A DNA stretch of 64,000 bases from Sorex araneus (lineage: Eukaryota > Chordata > Mammalia > Eulipotyphla > Soricidae), in assembly GCF_027595985.1 (NCBI RefSeq), contig NC_073306.1:99235426-99299425 (forward strand). Direction: 5' to 3'. This document shows positions 43,985-55,285 of this stretch, piece after piece. The notes under the pieces were generated by a model. That model did not search any database. It saw nothing but the letters and a program-made list of their open reading frames with translations, and was not told where the DNA came from. How positions within the stretch are numbered: position 1 is the first letter of the stretch; the number at the start of each line of letters is the position of its first letter. Made by a program: the position numbers and the translations under genes.

Positions 43985-44806
43985 GAAATTCACTCCCTCT
44001 CGACGGCCCTTGCAGCATGGCCCGTCACGATGGACAGCTTTTTCTTCGGCTGTGAGCTCTGGCCACACCTTCTCTTTCACCTTCAAGGTAGAGGAGGAGA
44101 ACAACGCTGAGCACGTGCTGGCTTTGACCATGCTCTGTCTCACCGAGGGGGCCAAAGACGAGTGTAACATGGTGGAAGCTGTGGCCCAGAACCTCGACCA
44201 TCAGGAGATTGCTGTCCCTGTGGCCAACCTCAAGTTGTCCTGCCAACCCATGCTCAGTTTAGATGATTTCCAGCTCCAGCCGCCAGTGACCTTCCGTCTG
44301 CAGTCAGGGTCTGGTCCAGTTAGGATCACTGGGCACCACCAGATCGTGACTATCAGCAATGATGTTTCTGAGGAAGAAGAGAGTGAGGAGGAGATGAAGA
44401 TGAGGTTGAGTTGTGCTCCATCCTGCCTGCTAAGAAGCAGGGGTGCAGGCCCTAGTCCTGGGTCGATGAATTCCCTGCTGTGTGTGTCATGCACCGTGTT
44501 CCTGTACAAGTTTTGAAAATCTTAAATGTGTCTTCTCCTTTGAAGAGGAAGGTGGAGTGCTGGGAGAGAGTCGTGTTGTCTACAGGATCCTGGTTTTGTT
44601 CTAAGCCTTTGCGAAACGTACCTAGGATTTCCTTTTTTCCAGGGAGGAATTGTGAACTTCTACCCTCGTACTTTCTCTCTTTTCTTGTAGTCCTAGCTCA
44701 GGGCTTTTTACATTGCAACACTTTTTACATTTTTGGATAAAGGTTGAAATAAAGTGGCCTGGAGTGTTTTTTGCAAAAAAAGAAAAAAAAGAAATTCACT
44801 CTCTCT
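43985..44806 (+). pseudogene. NPM3: NPM3 (nucleoplasmin-3) processed pseudogene with target-site duplication
   Basis: The parent is a histone-binding nucleolar chaperone. The copy (44001-44790) is intronless, ends in an A-rich tail at 44776-44790 and is bounded by a 16-bp direct repeat GAAATTCACTCYCTCT at 43985-44000 and 44791-44806 (one mismatch). It begins just before MDSFFFGCEL, so it lacks the parent N-terminus, and shifts frame near 44057 after that motif. It then reads HTFSFTFKVEEEN, AEHVLALTMLCLTEGAKDEC and PVTFRLQSGSGPVRITG, and shifts again in the acidic tail near 44390. The 3'UTR with AATAAA (44748) is included. It is an L1-mediated retrocopy and not functional. Confidence 0.92.
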
Positions 44807-45439
44807 GAGGGTGAAGTGCTGAGTGTTGCCCTTTCCCTTCCTTGAAAGTCCTTTCTTGGTGACTTTTTGCTGGGTCTGGTTTGTGATTTTGAGGTTCAGT
44901 GTGGATTATGAAACTATTCTCAATGCTCCCGTGATCCAGCCTATCTTCTGCTACTGTTTGAGGCTCTATACTTTCTCCCCATTCCCAGTCATTGTGAGGG
45001 CTTTTCTGGAGGAGAGCTGAAAAAAGATATTAGTAGCATGAAGTCACAGGTAGCACCCAGAGCTATCCTCAGGCCTCTGGGTCTGCCACAGGCAGTACAG
45101 TGTTGCAGTCAGATGTGCTGAGTAGAGCTGTCACATGGCTGAAGGACTCAGAGCATGAGCAGCAGAAGCAGCAGAGTGGACACAGGTTGTGGATGTGGAC
45201 CTGGGGAACAAACCCAGCAGAGGACCCAAGCTGTGGCTGTAGGTCTGCACAGACGGTAATCATTGAGCATTAAGATATAGATGCTTCCTTCATAAATTAA
45301 GGGTCACGGGTCTCACTGCAAACAGCTTCTGATAGGTTAAACCCTCTGATACAAGACAGGATGGCAACACTCCTCCGTTGATCCTTTCCCTCTTTCAATG
45401 TTTTCTTCCTCAGAAAGATGTTTTGGGGGTCCAAGGAGA

Positions 45440-45600
45440 GGATGCTGTGACCAGAGGCACGTGCTTTGTAAGCCAAGGATCCTGTTTTGATCCCTGGTAC
45501 CATGTCTTCTCGAGCATCACTGGGTATGGACCTGGTGGCTCCTGAGCACTGCTGGCGTGGCCCTGATAGTCCCAAGCACCACCACTCCCTTGAGCACTTG
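45440..45600 (+). mobile_element. SINE remnant
   Basis: CACGTGCTTTGTAAGCCAAG and TTTTGATCCCTGGTACCATG in SINE order, diverged. Confidence 0.5.
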
Positions 45601-45799
45601 TATTAAGCTGTCAGGCACAGTAGGCCAACGGTTGCCATGAGCAGCCCTCAGTCCTCCTGGACACTGCTTGTAAACCCCTTCCCCACCTCCAAAACATATA
45701 TTTTCAGGTTATTTACAAACATCTCTTATCTAATCTATATTTAAAACATCAGTAGTTAAGGACCATAATGTAAGGAATGAAGAAAGAAATAAATAGCAC

Positions 45800-46140
45800 G
45801 CAGTGCTCAGAGTCACCATAGCTGACAGCACTCGGGCAACCATGCAGTGTCAGGATTGATCTTGGTCTCATGTCTTGATGCCACATGCAAGTCATGTGCC
45901 CTAGCACTCTGAGTTTTCTCCCCTGTCTAAGACTTAAAATTTTTAGTTTAAAATACATATAAAATAAATTGGGGAACTGGAAAGATAATACAGTGTGTAG
46001 GGCTCTTGCCTACAATACAGCTGACCAGGCTTTGACCCCCAGCATCCTATATGGCCCTCTAAGCCCTGCAAAGAGTGATCCCTTAGTGCAAAGCCAGGAG
46101 TAAGCCCTGAGCACAAACATATATGGCCCCAAAGAAGAAA
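45800..46140. mobile_element. Two SINE copies, one in each direction
   Basis: An antisense remnant (45800-45930) and a + copy (45970-46140, GGAACTGGAAAGATAATACA to GGCCCCAAAG). The GGAA microsatellite begins in the tail of the second. Confidence 0.65.
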
Positions 46141-46378
46141 AAAAAAGGAGGGAAAGGAAGGACGAAAGGGAGGAAGGAAGGAAGGAAGGAAGGAAGGAAG
46201 GAAGGAAGCAAGGAAGGAAGGAGGGGAAGAAAGAAGGGAAGGAAGGAGGGAAGGAAGGAAGGAAGGAAGGAAGGAAGGAAGGAAGGAAGGAAGGAAGGAA
46301 GGAAGGAAGGAAGGAAGGAAGGAAGGAAGGAAGGAAGGAAGGAAGGAAGGAAGGAAGGAAGGAAGGAAGGAGAAAGAG
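46140..46378. repeat. (GGAA)n microsatellite
   Basis: About 230 bp, the last 110 bp nearly pure AAGG. Long GGAA arrays can bind ETS factors, but nothing here shows function. Confidence 0.97.
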
Positions 46379-46436
46379 AGGGGAAAACACATAATATAAA
46401 ATGAATCATCTCAGCCATTTAAAGTGTAGAGTTTAG

Positions 46437-46836
46437 GAGGCCACGCCCCTTTTAAAACCACGCCCCCTGAGATACAGGCCACGCCCCAGTTTCTACGCTG
46501 TGGGGGCTCTCAGGACTCCAGGTGGGGAAGCGGCTAAAGTCCAATGTCTGGGCGGCCTGGGAACCCGGAGGCCATGCGGGGGAAGGGTGATGCGGGCTGA
46601 ATGTGGGCTAGAGACTGATCACAGTGGCCACTCAACACCTTTATTGTGAGCCACAACAACTAATTAGAGAGAGAGAACAAAAGGGAATACCCTGCCACAG
46701 TGGCAGGGCGGGGTGTGGGGAGATGAGATTGGGGATGGGTGTTTGATAATCGTATGACTGAGACTTAAGCTGAAAGCTTTGTAACTTTTCACGTGTGATT
46801 CAATAAAAAATTTTTAAAAATTAAAAAAATAATAAT
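46437..46836 (+). mobile_element. 400-bp retroelement with GC-box-like start
   Basis: Begins with three GCCACGCCCC-type motifs within 60 bp and ends with the common tail and a poly(A)-like run. Flanked by AAAGTGTAGAGTTTAG at 46421-46436 and 46837-46852. Confidence 0.8.
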
Positions 46837-46852
46837 AAAGTGTAGAGTTTAG

Positions 46853-47041
46853 GGGCTGGAGTTATAGCACAGCGGGTAGGGTGTTTGCCTTGCACACTGC
46901 CGACCCTGGTTCGAATCCCAGCATCCCATATGGTCCCCTGAGCACCGCCAGGAGTAATTCCTGAGTGCATGAGCCAGGAGTAACCCCTGTGCATCGCTGG
47001 GTGTGAACCAAAAAGCAAAATAAATAAATAAATAAATAAAT
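46853..47041 (+). mobile_element. Shrew-type SINE in a reused target
   Basis: Flanked by AAAGTGTAGAGTTTAG at 46837-46852 and 47042-47057, the same 16 bp that flank the preceding element. Ends in (AAAT)n. Confidence 0.93.
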
Positions 47042-47149
47042 AAAGTGTAGAGTTTAGCAGTGTTGCATATATTGGATATTTCTGTGCAATCCATCCCCAG
47101 AACTCTTTTCATATGGCAAAACTAAAACTGTTTACCATTCCCTTCATGG

Positions 47150-47470
47150 ATGGACTCCCATGATATTTGTCTTTCTGTGACTGGTGTGCTTCACTTAACA
47201 CAATGCCCTCTATGTTCAGAATGTTCACTGTTAAAACATCTATTAGAGTTTCCTTCCTTTTAGAGGATAAATCATAATTTATTGTGTGCAGACATAAAAT
47301 TTGGTTTATTCACTTGTTCATCGACGAACACTTAGCTTGCTTCTATTTTTGGTTATTGTAAATGATGCTACTATGAACACACATATGTATTAATATCTGT
47401 TTGTGTTCCTACTTCAGCATTTTCAGCCCAGTTGGTGGATTGCTGGATTATATGGTATTTATATATTATA
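47150..47470 (-). mobile_element. Antisense L1 remnant
   Basis: Order of TTCACTTGTTCATCGACGAA and ATTGTAAATGATGCTACTAT resembles the L1 3' part in antisense. Confidence 0.6.
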
Positions 47471-47479
47471 TACAAACAT

Positions 47480-50400
47480 AAATAATATATATTACATATA
47501 ATATATGTAGCACAGTGGAGTCATAGCTACAGACAAAGTGTCACTTGCTCAAGGTCAATTCAATAAGAAAGTGACAAAATCAAAATTTGACACAAGTCTA
47601 ATTTAACTGAGCTTAAATTATATATTTCCTTCCTCCTGTTAAAAGAGTAAGTGAGGCATTTTAAGAATATCTGAGCAGAACATGATTCTAATCTGGCAGT
47701 GCCAGGTCAAAAGTAAGTAGGAGCACTCCAGTGACAGCAGCTCTGGGAAAGGTCTGCCTTATTGAGAGCCACACATTTGACTGTCTGTTACAGGTCCCTA
47801 AGGTTTTAATGTTTTGTCCCATTTGTGGGTTTAGGTTTTGGTTTGCTTTCGGAAGCTGCCTATGATTAGTTTGTATATGAAAAGTGGAAAGTTGTTTGTA
47901 TCCCAAGTTATAAGTTAGTCCTGGAGGAGTAGTCCTCCTGGGGTCCGAAGTTTCCAAGATACCAAAGAATTTTTAAAAGTGTGCAACAAAAGATCTAATG
48001 AATATACAAATGATGGAAGGAGATTGTTCTACAGCTGCCAATGAGTTTAGACTTCTTTTAGAAGACAGCAACTTGGTAAAATCTGAAGAATGGCTTGTGG
48101 GTTGCACATCCCAGAGAAGGAAGGCCTGAGACACGGAAATCAGCAGTGAGCTGGGAGAAGTGGAGGGAGGTGGAGGCAGGAGGCAGCTGAGGGGCAGACT
48201 GTGCAGAAGAGGCAAGGGCAGATCAGGCTGCTTAGTTACTAGGAAATAAGTGTCTTCCATGCACCAGAAACAGAATATGCAGACAGAATATTTGGCTATT
48301 TGTTGACAGTAGTCATCCAGTGAGTGAGAATGCCCAGGAAGATCACTGTGGTGTGGGGACTGGACTAGGCCGTCAGGATGAGCCCATATAGACTGTCCCT
48401 AAACGAGCAGGAACAAGGACCCCATGAAAATGCGCAAGATTAACTCACTGTCCTGACTGGTTTGGATGAGGTTGAACATCTTTTTCTTTAAGCTGCCTTC
48501 AGTAAATAACAAATTTCAGTATACCAAAAGAGTCAGTCTTCCTCTTCTCACAGATCCCAGGTGCTTGCCTAACCTGTTTGTTTTCAGTATGCAGATTTCA
48601 GGTACTTAGCCTGTATGCAGATCCATGTACTTAGTCTGTTTGTTTTCAGTATGCAGAAAAGCTTTTGGCTTTGCATGTTCCAGTAACTTCTTTATTGATG
48701 ACCTCACTCTCTTGAGCCCTCTAGAGGTATGAACAGTAGGATGGTAATAAAAAGAGATCTCAGAATGCTCTACCTTTATCACAGGACCTGAGCGAATCAG
48801 GACCCTCTGTGAAAATAATTTCTCTTGCAATCCTTGTCTCAGCGCTTCCAACTAAACGAATATCCACACAACACTGTGGCATCTCGGAGGAGATTACTCT
48901 GAACACTGGAGTTTGGTTGAGATAAAGAGATTCAAACTTGGAAACCTCCAGGTCAGCCCACAGTGGCCCACACTGAGGTCACTCTGTGTCTCACACCTGA
49001 CTGCTCTAGGGTGCTAAGGGAGGGGAATTGAGGGGGATTCTTTTTGTTTGGTTGGTTAGTTGGTTTTGGAGTCAGGATTTACACCTGCCTTTGTGCTCAA
49101 GGGGCCAGTCCTAGTGGTGCTTGAGGGATCATGAGTAGTGATGGGGGTTGAATCTGAACCCAATACATGCAAGACAATGAAGTGGGCTCTTGATGAAGGG
49201 TCATGGCATACATAAGCCACCCTAGCAGAAAAACTGGGCCAAGACTCAATATTAAACAGGAATATTTCCCTTGCATCATAAACTTGCCCATGTTGTCCCC
49301 ATGTTGTCTTCCCCATGCTGTCCTTTCCCAAAGGCCTAACCCTCACCTTAGATTGCAGACAAAACTGTGTGCCTCTGTCTAGTCCGAGAATGTATTCATC
49401 CTTCTTCATCCAATCAGTCTGCAAACAACCCTTCCCTGTTCTTCTCCTACAAAAACCTCTTTTTTGACTGTGCAGACAAGATGGATGCTTTAGAGCACAA
49501 GTCCATCATCTTCTAACCTGTTGACTTGTTACTTATAAAGCTCTTTCTCTTCGATGGAAGACGGAAAATTCCTCTGCAGAAGTAGTGGTGAGGTGGTAGG
49601 AGGGAGCAGATGATTGTGAACTGAAGAGAACAAGGTCTGCAACAATACCAAGAGGAGTGGGGTTCCTGTCCCCCTTTTGTTCTTTACTACAGTCAGGGTA
49701 AGCCTGGCTCCCAGCCCAATTTTTACTAAATGTATGTGTTGTCTCACTCTGACATGTTTGAGTAACATACCACTCTCTGTCATGTGTAATCCTGACCCTG
49801 CATGCTCCCCTCTCAGCTGCAAGTACAGACTCTTGTATAAGTGTAACCCGAAGGGAACTCAGCATTGTTGGCACAAACCAAGCTGAGCCTGTGGCATAAT
49901 AAGAACCACTGTTCCCCCTCTACTCCTCTGTGTACCTTCTGGTTTCTTCAGAGGAAGGTTCCCACTACAACGTCATCTCTACCCATCATTCTGTCTCTCA
50001 TTTGATTGGCTCTTGGGTGGCAGTGGAATCCAAATAATTACAGTTGTAATTTGGCAAAACCAGCCAGGAATGGGGCTCTACTATGGGAAGCCAACTCTCA
50101 GAAGGGGAAACTCGCAAGTAAACTCTTTGGTTAATAAGATTTCCTTTCTTTTTAAATTTTTTTTAATTGTGAGATAGACTCTTACAAAGTTGTTTATGAT
50201 TAGGTTCCAGTCATATAGTATTCTAATACCCATCCCTCCACCATTGTACGTTTCCCAGCACTAGTGTCTCCAGTTTCCTTCCCGTTACCTCCCACCTGTC
50301 CCCCAGCCTGCCTGAATGAAAGATGCTCTCACTCTCTCTCTCTTTCTCTCCTTTTGGGCATTGTGGTTTGCAATACAAATACTGAAAGCTTATCAGGTAT

Positions 50401-50620
50401 ATCTCTTTACCTACTTTTAACACTCAGTTTTTGTCCAGTGTTATGATTTCCAGTTGGACAAAAACTGGTCCCTTCTCCATCTTACCTACCCTCAGCCCCA
50501 CACACTGTTGTGGTTGATTCCAACCACTGACCACTCCTCCTAGCTCCTGTTTTCCCTGGCTGTGGATATTAGTCTCTTACTATATATATGTATATAGTCA
50601 TATATATATATCTATGTATA
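47480..50620. other. Intergenic, no gene seen
   Basis: Contains a SINE remnant (49050), an antisense retroelement tail (about 50150-50310) and a TATA-rich run at 50580-50625. Confidence 0.5.
49050..49180 (-). mobile_element. SINE remnant
   Basis: TCCTAGTGGTGCTTGAGGGA and GGGGTTGAATCTGAACCC in antisense order. Confidence 0.5.
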
Positions 50621-50626
50621 TATATG

Positions 50627-51715
50627 AGCAGGCTTGGAGGTCTCAGTCCCGGGTCCCACATACCTGGTTTCCTCTGCCGGTTTCTTCATGTGTGAGGTTC
50701 GTCCAAATGTGTGGAGAGGGGCCTTGAGCATGGCTGTGGCTAGGCTCCGGAGGTCTTTGGCCTCTTCCGCCCGTATTCCCAATCTTCTAGTAGCTAGGAG
50801 GTCACATCCAGGGAGTGCCCCCGGCACTGTGTAATCTCACCAACGGCCAACATCCAGAGACTTTAAAACCAAGCTCCCAGAAGAGAGTGATGCAGAGAGT
50901 CTCTTGACCCCGAGCCTGGCTGTAATCCCCAGGGCCCCTCAAGGATGGGCTTTAGTTTCCCTTCCCGCCCCGAGCAGAACTTCTGTAGCTGAAGACCAAG
51001 CTACAGCCATGCTCAAGGCCCTTCTCCACACGTTCGGATGAGCCTCACGCATGAAGGAACCGGCAGAGGAACCCAGGTGTGTGGGACCTGGGGCTGAGAC
51101 CTCCAATCCTGCTCAGATCGGGACTGGGCCTCTACTGTCCAAATCCCCCATCTTCCAGTAGCTAGGTAGTCACACCAAGGGACTGCCCCGGGTGCCATAT
51201 AATCCCACCAACAGCCAACATCCAGAGACTTTAAAATCAAGCTCCTGGAAGCACTTAGTCACTTTGTAGCCACCCGACATCTTATAGCCTAGTTCTTATA
51301 GCCTAGTTCTCCCTCTGGGAAAGCCTGGCAAGCTACTGAGAGTTCCCTGCCCACATGGAAGAGCCTCGCAAATTCCCCATGGTGTATTCATATGCCAAAA
51401 CCAGTAACAATGAAGGGTCTCATTCCCCTGACCCTGAAAGAGCCTCCAATGTGGCACCATTGGAAAGGAGGAGTAAAGAGAGGCTTCTAAAATCTCAGGG
51501 CTACATATGGTCCCCTGAGCACCGCCAGGGGTAATTCCTGAGTGCAGAGCCAGGAGTAACCCCTGTGCATCGCCAGGTGTGACCCAAAAAGCAAAAAAAA
51601 AAAAAATAAAAAAATAAAATCTCAGGGCTAAGACAAATGGAGACGTTACTGAGACCACTCGAGAAAATTGACAATCAATGGGATAATGATGATGATATAT
51701 TATCATCAGTTTTTC
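50627..51715 (+). mobile_element. Composite retroelement with inverted 5' arm
   Basis: The first 140 bp (50627-50770) are the reverse complement of about 50985-51110, as after twin priming. The 3' module (51290-51715) is split by a SINE fragment at 51504-51615. Confidence 0.65.
51504..51615 (+). mobile_element. 5'-truncated SINE with perfect duplication
   Basis: Only the 3' half is present, starting CATATGGTCCCCTGAGC. Flanked by AAAATCTCAGGGCTA at 51489-51503 and 51616-51630. Confidence 0.93.
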
Positions 51716-51738
51716 AGTTTTATCAATTTATCAGTTTT

Positions 51739-51793
51739 ATATTAAACTGATAAACTGATAAGAACAGATACTACTTGGCCAAAAGGCCGAGAT
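51739..51793 (-). pseudogene. RNU2: U2 snRNA 5'-end fragment
   Basis: On the minus strand it holds TCTCGGCCTTTTGGC and TAGTATCTGTTCTTATCAGT, both from the 5' end of U2 snRNA, with about 12 bases between them lost and ATCAGTTT duplicated. Too short and broken to be functional. Confidence 0.85.
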
Positions 51794-52475
51794 CTCCAAG
51801 CCTGCTCGAATCGAGACTGGGCCTCTTCCGCCAAGATCCCCCATTTTCCAGTAGCTAGGCAGTCACACCCAGAAACTGTCCCCAGCGCTGTGTAATCCCT
51901 TCAACGGCCAACATCCAGAGACTATAAAACCAAGCTCCTAGAAGCGTGTGACTGAGAAGCAGCTGCATGACATCTTATAGCCTATTTCTCCCTCTTGGAG
52001 AACCTGGCAAGCTACTGAGAGTTTCCTGCCCGCATGGGAGAGCCTGGCAAGCTCCCCGTAGCATATTTATATGCCAAAACTGGTAACGATGATGGATCTC
52101 ATCCCCCTGACCCTGAAAGAGCCTCCAATGTGGCACCGTTGGGAAGTACGAGTAAAGAGAGGCTTCTAATATCTCAGAGCTGGGCTGGAGCTGGCACAGA
52201 AGGTAGGGCATTTGCCTTGTACGTGGCCAACCTGGGTTCAATTCCCAGCATCCTATATGGTTCCCTGAGCACAACCAGGAGTAATTCCTGAGCACAGAGC
52301 CAGGAGTAACCCCTGTGCATAGCCAAATGTGACCCAAAAATAACTAACTAACTAACTAAATAAATAAATAAAATATCAGGGCTAGGACGAATGGAGACAT
52401 TACTGAGACCAGCTGAGAAAATCGACAATCAATGGGATGATGATGATGATGATGATGATGTTCATAACGATGATG
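51792..52475 (+). mobile_element. Second composite retroelement in tandem
   Basis: Repeats the monomer (TATAAAA at 51923) and 3' module, and ends in a GATGAT microsatellite. Split by a SINE at 52182-52370. Confidence 0.65.
52182..52370 (+). mobile_element. Shrew-type SINE in the same module site
   Basis: GGGCTGGAGCTGGCACAGAA to AATGTGACCCAAAAATAAC with an (ACTA)n tail. Flanks AATATCTCAGAGCT and AAATATCAGGGCT are decayed duplications. Confidence 0.85.
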
Positions 52476-53551
52476 ATGACTTTTTTATATACAACAGATG
52501 AATGCAGTCATTATATATCTTTCACTCTCCTCTGACTTATTTCACTCAGCATGATACTATCCATGTACATTTTATTTATATTAAATTATATTAAATTTCA
52601 TGACTTCATTTTTTCTAACAGCTGCATATTATTCCATTGTGTACCATAGTATCTTTATCCATTTGTGTGTTCTTAAGCACTCCAGTTATTCCTACATTCT
52701 GCCAATTGTGAACAGTGCTGCAATAAACATAGAAGTGTAGGTGGTATTTTTGCTTTTATGTTTGGGCCCCCAGGGTATATTCCCAGGAATGGTATCTCTA
52801 GGTCAAATGGGAACTCAATTTCTAGTTTTTTTAAGGAATATCCATATTGTTTTCCCAAAAGGCTGGACAGTTGGCATTCCCACCAACAATGAAGGAAAGT
52901 CCCTTTCTCCCCACATTCTCAACAGCACTGTTTGTTCTTGTTCTTTTGGATGTGTACCAGTCTCTGTAGTGTGAGATGATATCTCATTGTTGTTTTGATT
53001 TGCATCTCCCTGATGATTAGTGATGAAGAGCATCTTTTCATGTGTCTTTTGGCCATTCAAATCTCTTTGAGAAAGTTTTTGTTCATTTCTTCTCCCCATT
53101 TTTTAATGGGGTTGGATGTTTTCTTCTTGTGACGTTCAACCAGTGCCTTATATATCTTTGATATTAACCCCATATCAAATGGGTATTGAGTGAATAACCT
53201 TTCCCATTTCAAGGCTGTCTTTGATCTTGGTCACAGTTTCTTTTGAGGTGCAGAAGCTTCTTACTTTAATGTTTATCATTTGTTTATCTTTGCTTCCATT
53301 TGCTTGGTCAGTGGTGTTTAATCTTTGAAGATACCTTTAGCTTCAATGTCGTGGAGGGTTTGGCTTACATTTTCGTCTATGTAGCTTATGGATTCAGGTC
53401 TGATGTTGAGGTCTTTAATCCATTTTGATCTGACTTTTGTGCATGGCGTTAGCTAGAGATATGAGTCCATTTTTATGCATGTCCAGTTTTGTCAGCACCA
53501 CTTGTTAAAGAGGCTTTCCTTACTCCACTTCAAATTTCTTCCACTCTTATC

Positions 53552-54599
53552 TGTAGGATAACAATGCCTCAGGTAGTTTAGGTTTATTGAGTCACCTCCC
53601 ATCAGAGTGCTCCCATCCCTCTGTGTTTATTTGTAACTTCTATCTTTGTGTTCTGTTGACTTGTAAATATTGTTTTTCTCTTCTCCTTGAGTCCTTTGCA
53701 TAGTTTATTCAGAGCCATGTCCTTTTGTATGGACACAGGAAAACTTAGCAAATGCTATGCTTTTGTAACCTGGGAGTCATTTGACTCTACATGATATTTT
53801 CCTCCTTGGCATCTGTTCTCTTGACCTAAGCCTCATCTGCTATTACTTCCTAGCACCCCCAAAAGCAGGGTCCTGACGAGGGATGGGATGGACCCAGGGC
53901 AAGCGGTGAGTTGTGTGCTACCCTGGTATCGAGATGAGCCTGGCCAAAGTTCCTAATGCTTAACTATAAGTAAAGAGCTTGGTCATGGACAAATGCTTTC
54001 ATGATCCAAACAGTGATTACTAGATTCGGACCCTGCTAGGGTTAGGAATGATTAATCTGGCCTGAGTGCTGTAGTCTGAGTCTATGGCAAGATGTTGCCA
54101 GGAGAGCTCCCTTGCAAGCCTCAATGTATCTCTTGTTATGTCCATACAAAAATAACTCATATTAAGATGTGAATAAGTTCTTGGACTAGGAAAATGAGAA
54201 AAACCTTGAGAGGTATTTTGCCTGCTGGCAGTCAGGAAGGGCTTTGGAATGCCTGGCCCTCAAGAAGGGCCTTATGTTGATTTTACTAGTTGACTGTATA
54301 GCCTAGAGGGCAAGGTGAAGAGAGATAAGTAGGGGGAGAGACTAGTAAAGAAGAATACAGAGTGGCGGTAGATCCAGAGAGAGGATGGAGCTAGGAGTGC
54401 AGGAGAAGACAAAGATGGAAGATTGAATAAATGGCAACTAATCAGCAACCAACTTGGTCCTTGTTCTTTCTTCGCCTGTCCTTGGCCAACAGCCGTCCCA
54501 ATTCAGCCCATACACAGCGGTTCCAGAGCACTGAACACAGGCGGTGAGACGGCTGCCCGAGAGCCCTCGAGTGCCCTTCAGCGTGCATAGTTTTTTATA
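53552..54599 (+). mobile_element. Solo LTR, class-II-like
   Basis: Begins TGTAGGATAAC, carries AATAAA near 54425 and is flanked by a 6-bp duplication CTTATC (53546-53551 and 54600-54605) inside L1. Six-base duplications are typical of ERVK-like elements. The other copy, in reverse, is at 41758-43040. Confidence 0.75.
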
Positions 54600-54795
54600 C
54601 TTATCAAAGGTTAAATGATCATATATTTGAGGATGTGTATCGGGATATTCAACCCTATCCTTTTGGTCTATAGGTCTGTCTTTATTCCAATACCATGCTG
54701 TTATAATACTACTGCTTTGTATTATAGTTTGAAACGGGGAAGGTGATGTCTCCCATCTTATTTTTTCCAAGGATTGCCCTAGCTATTCGTGGAGG

Positions 54796-55285
54796 TGTTA
54801 GGGTCGAGCAGACCTCTACCCGGGGGAGACACGGAGGAACGAGATCGAGACAACTGTTTCTGCAAACACACAGGGTTTATTCAAGCCAACATGTTGGGAC
54901 CCTACAGCATGCTTGAGAGCCGGCAGGGCTGAGGGCCTCGAACTCAAAAAGCAAACAGTTTTTGTACCGTTTTAGGGGAAAAAAAGGGGGGATCACACCT
55001 ATTGGATCAAAGGGAATCACACCTATTGGATCAAAGAGAATCACACATATTGGATCAAAGGGAATCACACCTATGTCACTTAATTTGCTAATCTCAACAT
55101 TTGTTAACTGTTTTGGTGCAAATGTTTGCTTACAGTTCCTAGAGCAGTTTGTTGGCCCATTTGGTGACTGTTTCCTGCCCAGCGGTAGGTCTCGAAAACA
55201 TCTTTCAAAGCAGCCAAGCAGTTACAAAGGCAAATTCAGCTTTAGTAGAAGCAAGTTTTTAACCCTTAACCTGCCCTCCTCTTCA
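54796..55285 (-). repeat. 3' LTR of the provirus
   Basis: Near-identical to 61754-62249. A purine-rich tract (minus strand AAGAAGTGGGAAT) sits directly before it, as expected for second-strand priming. Confidence 0.93.
54991..55074 (-). promoter_or_regulatory. Tandem 24-nt CCAAT-bearing repeats in LTR U3
   Basis: Three full units and a partial fourth, each containing ATTGGATCAAAG on the plus strand, so the transcribed strand carries a CCAAT box per unit. The same array recurs in the other LTR near 61950-62032. Placement upstream of the polyadenylation signal resembles retroviral U3 enhancer repeats. Confidence 0.7.

Noticed and set aside
45943-46418. Long overlapping frames on both strands (up to 149 codons)
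   Set aside because: They are the GGAA microsatellite; tetranucleotide repeats without stops are open in every frame.
54877-55068. Minus frame with a repeated 8-residue motif (IPFDPIGV)
   Set aside because: It arises from the 24-nt LTR enhancer repeats, a multiple of three, and is not a protein.
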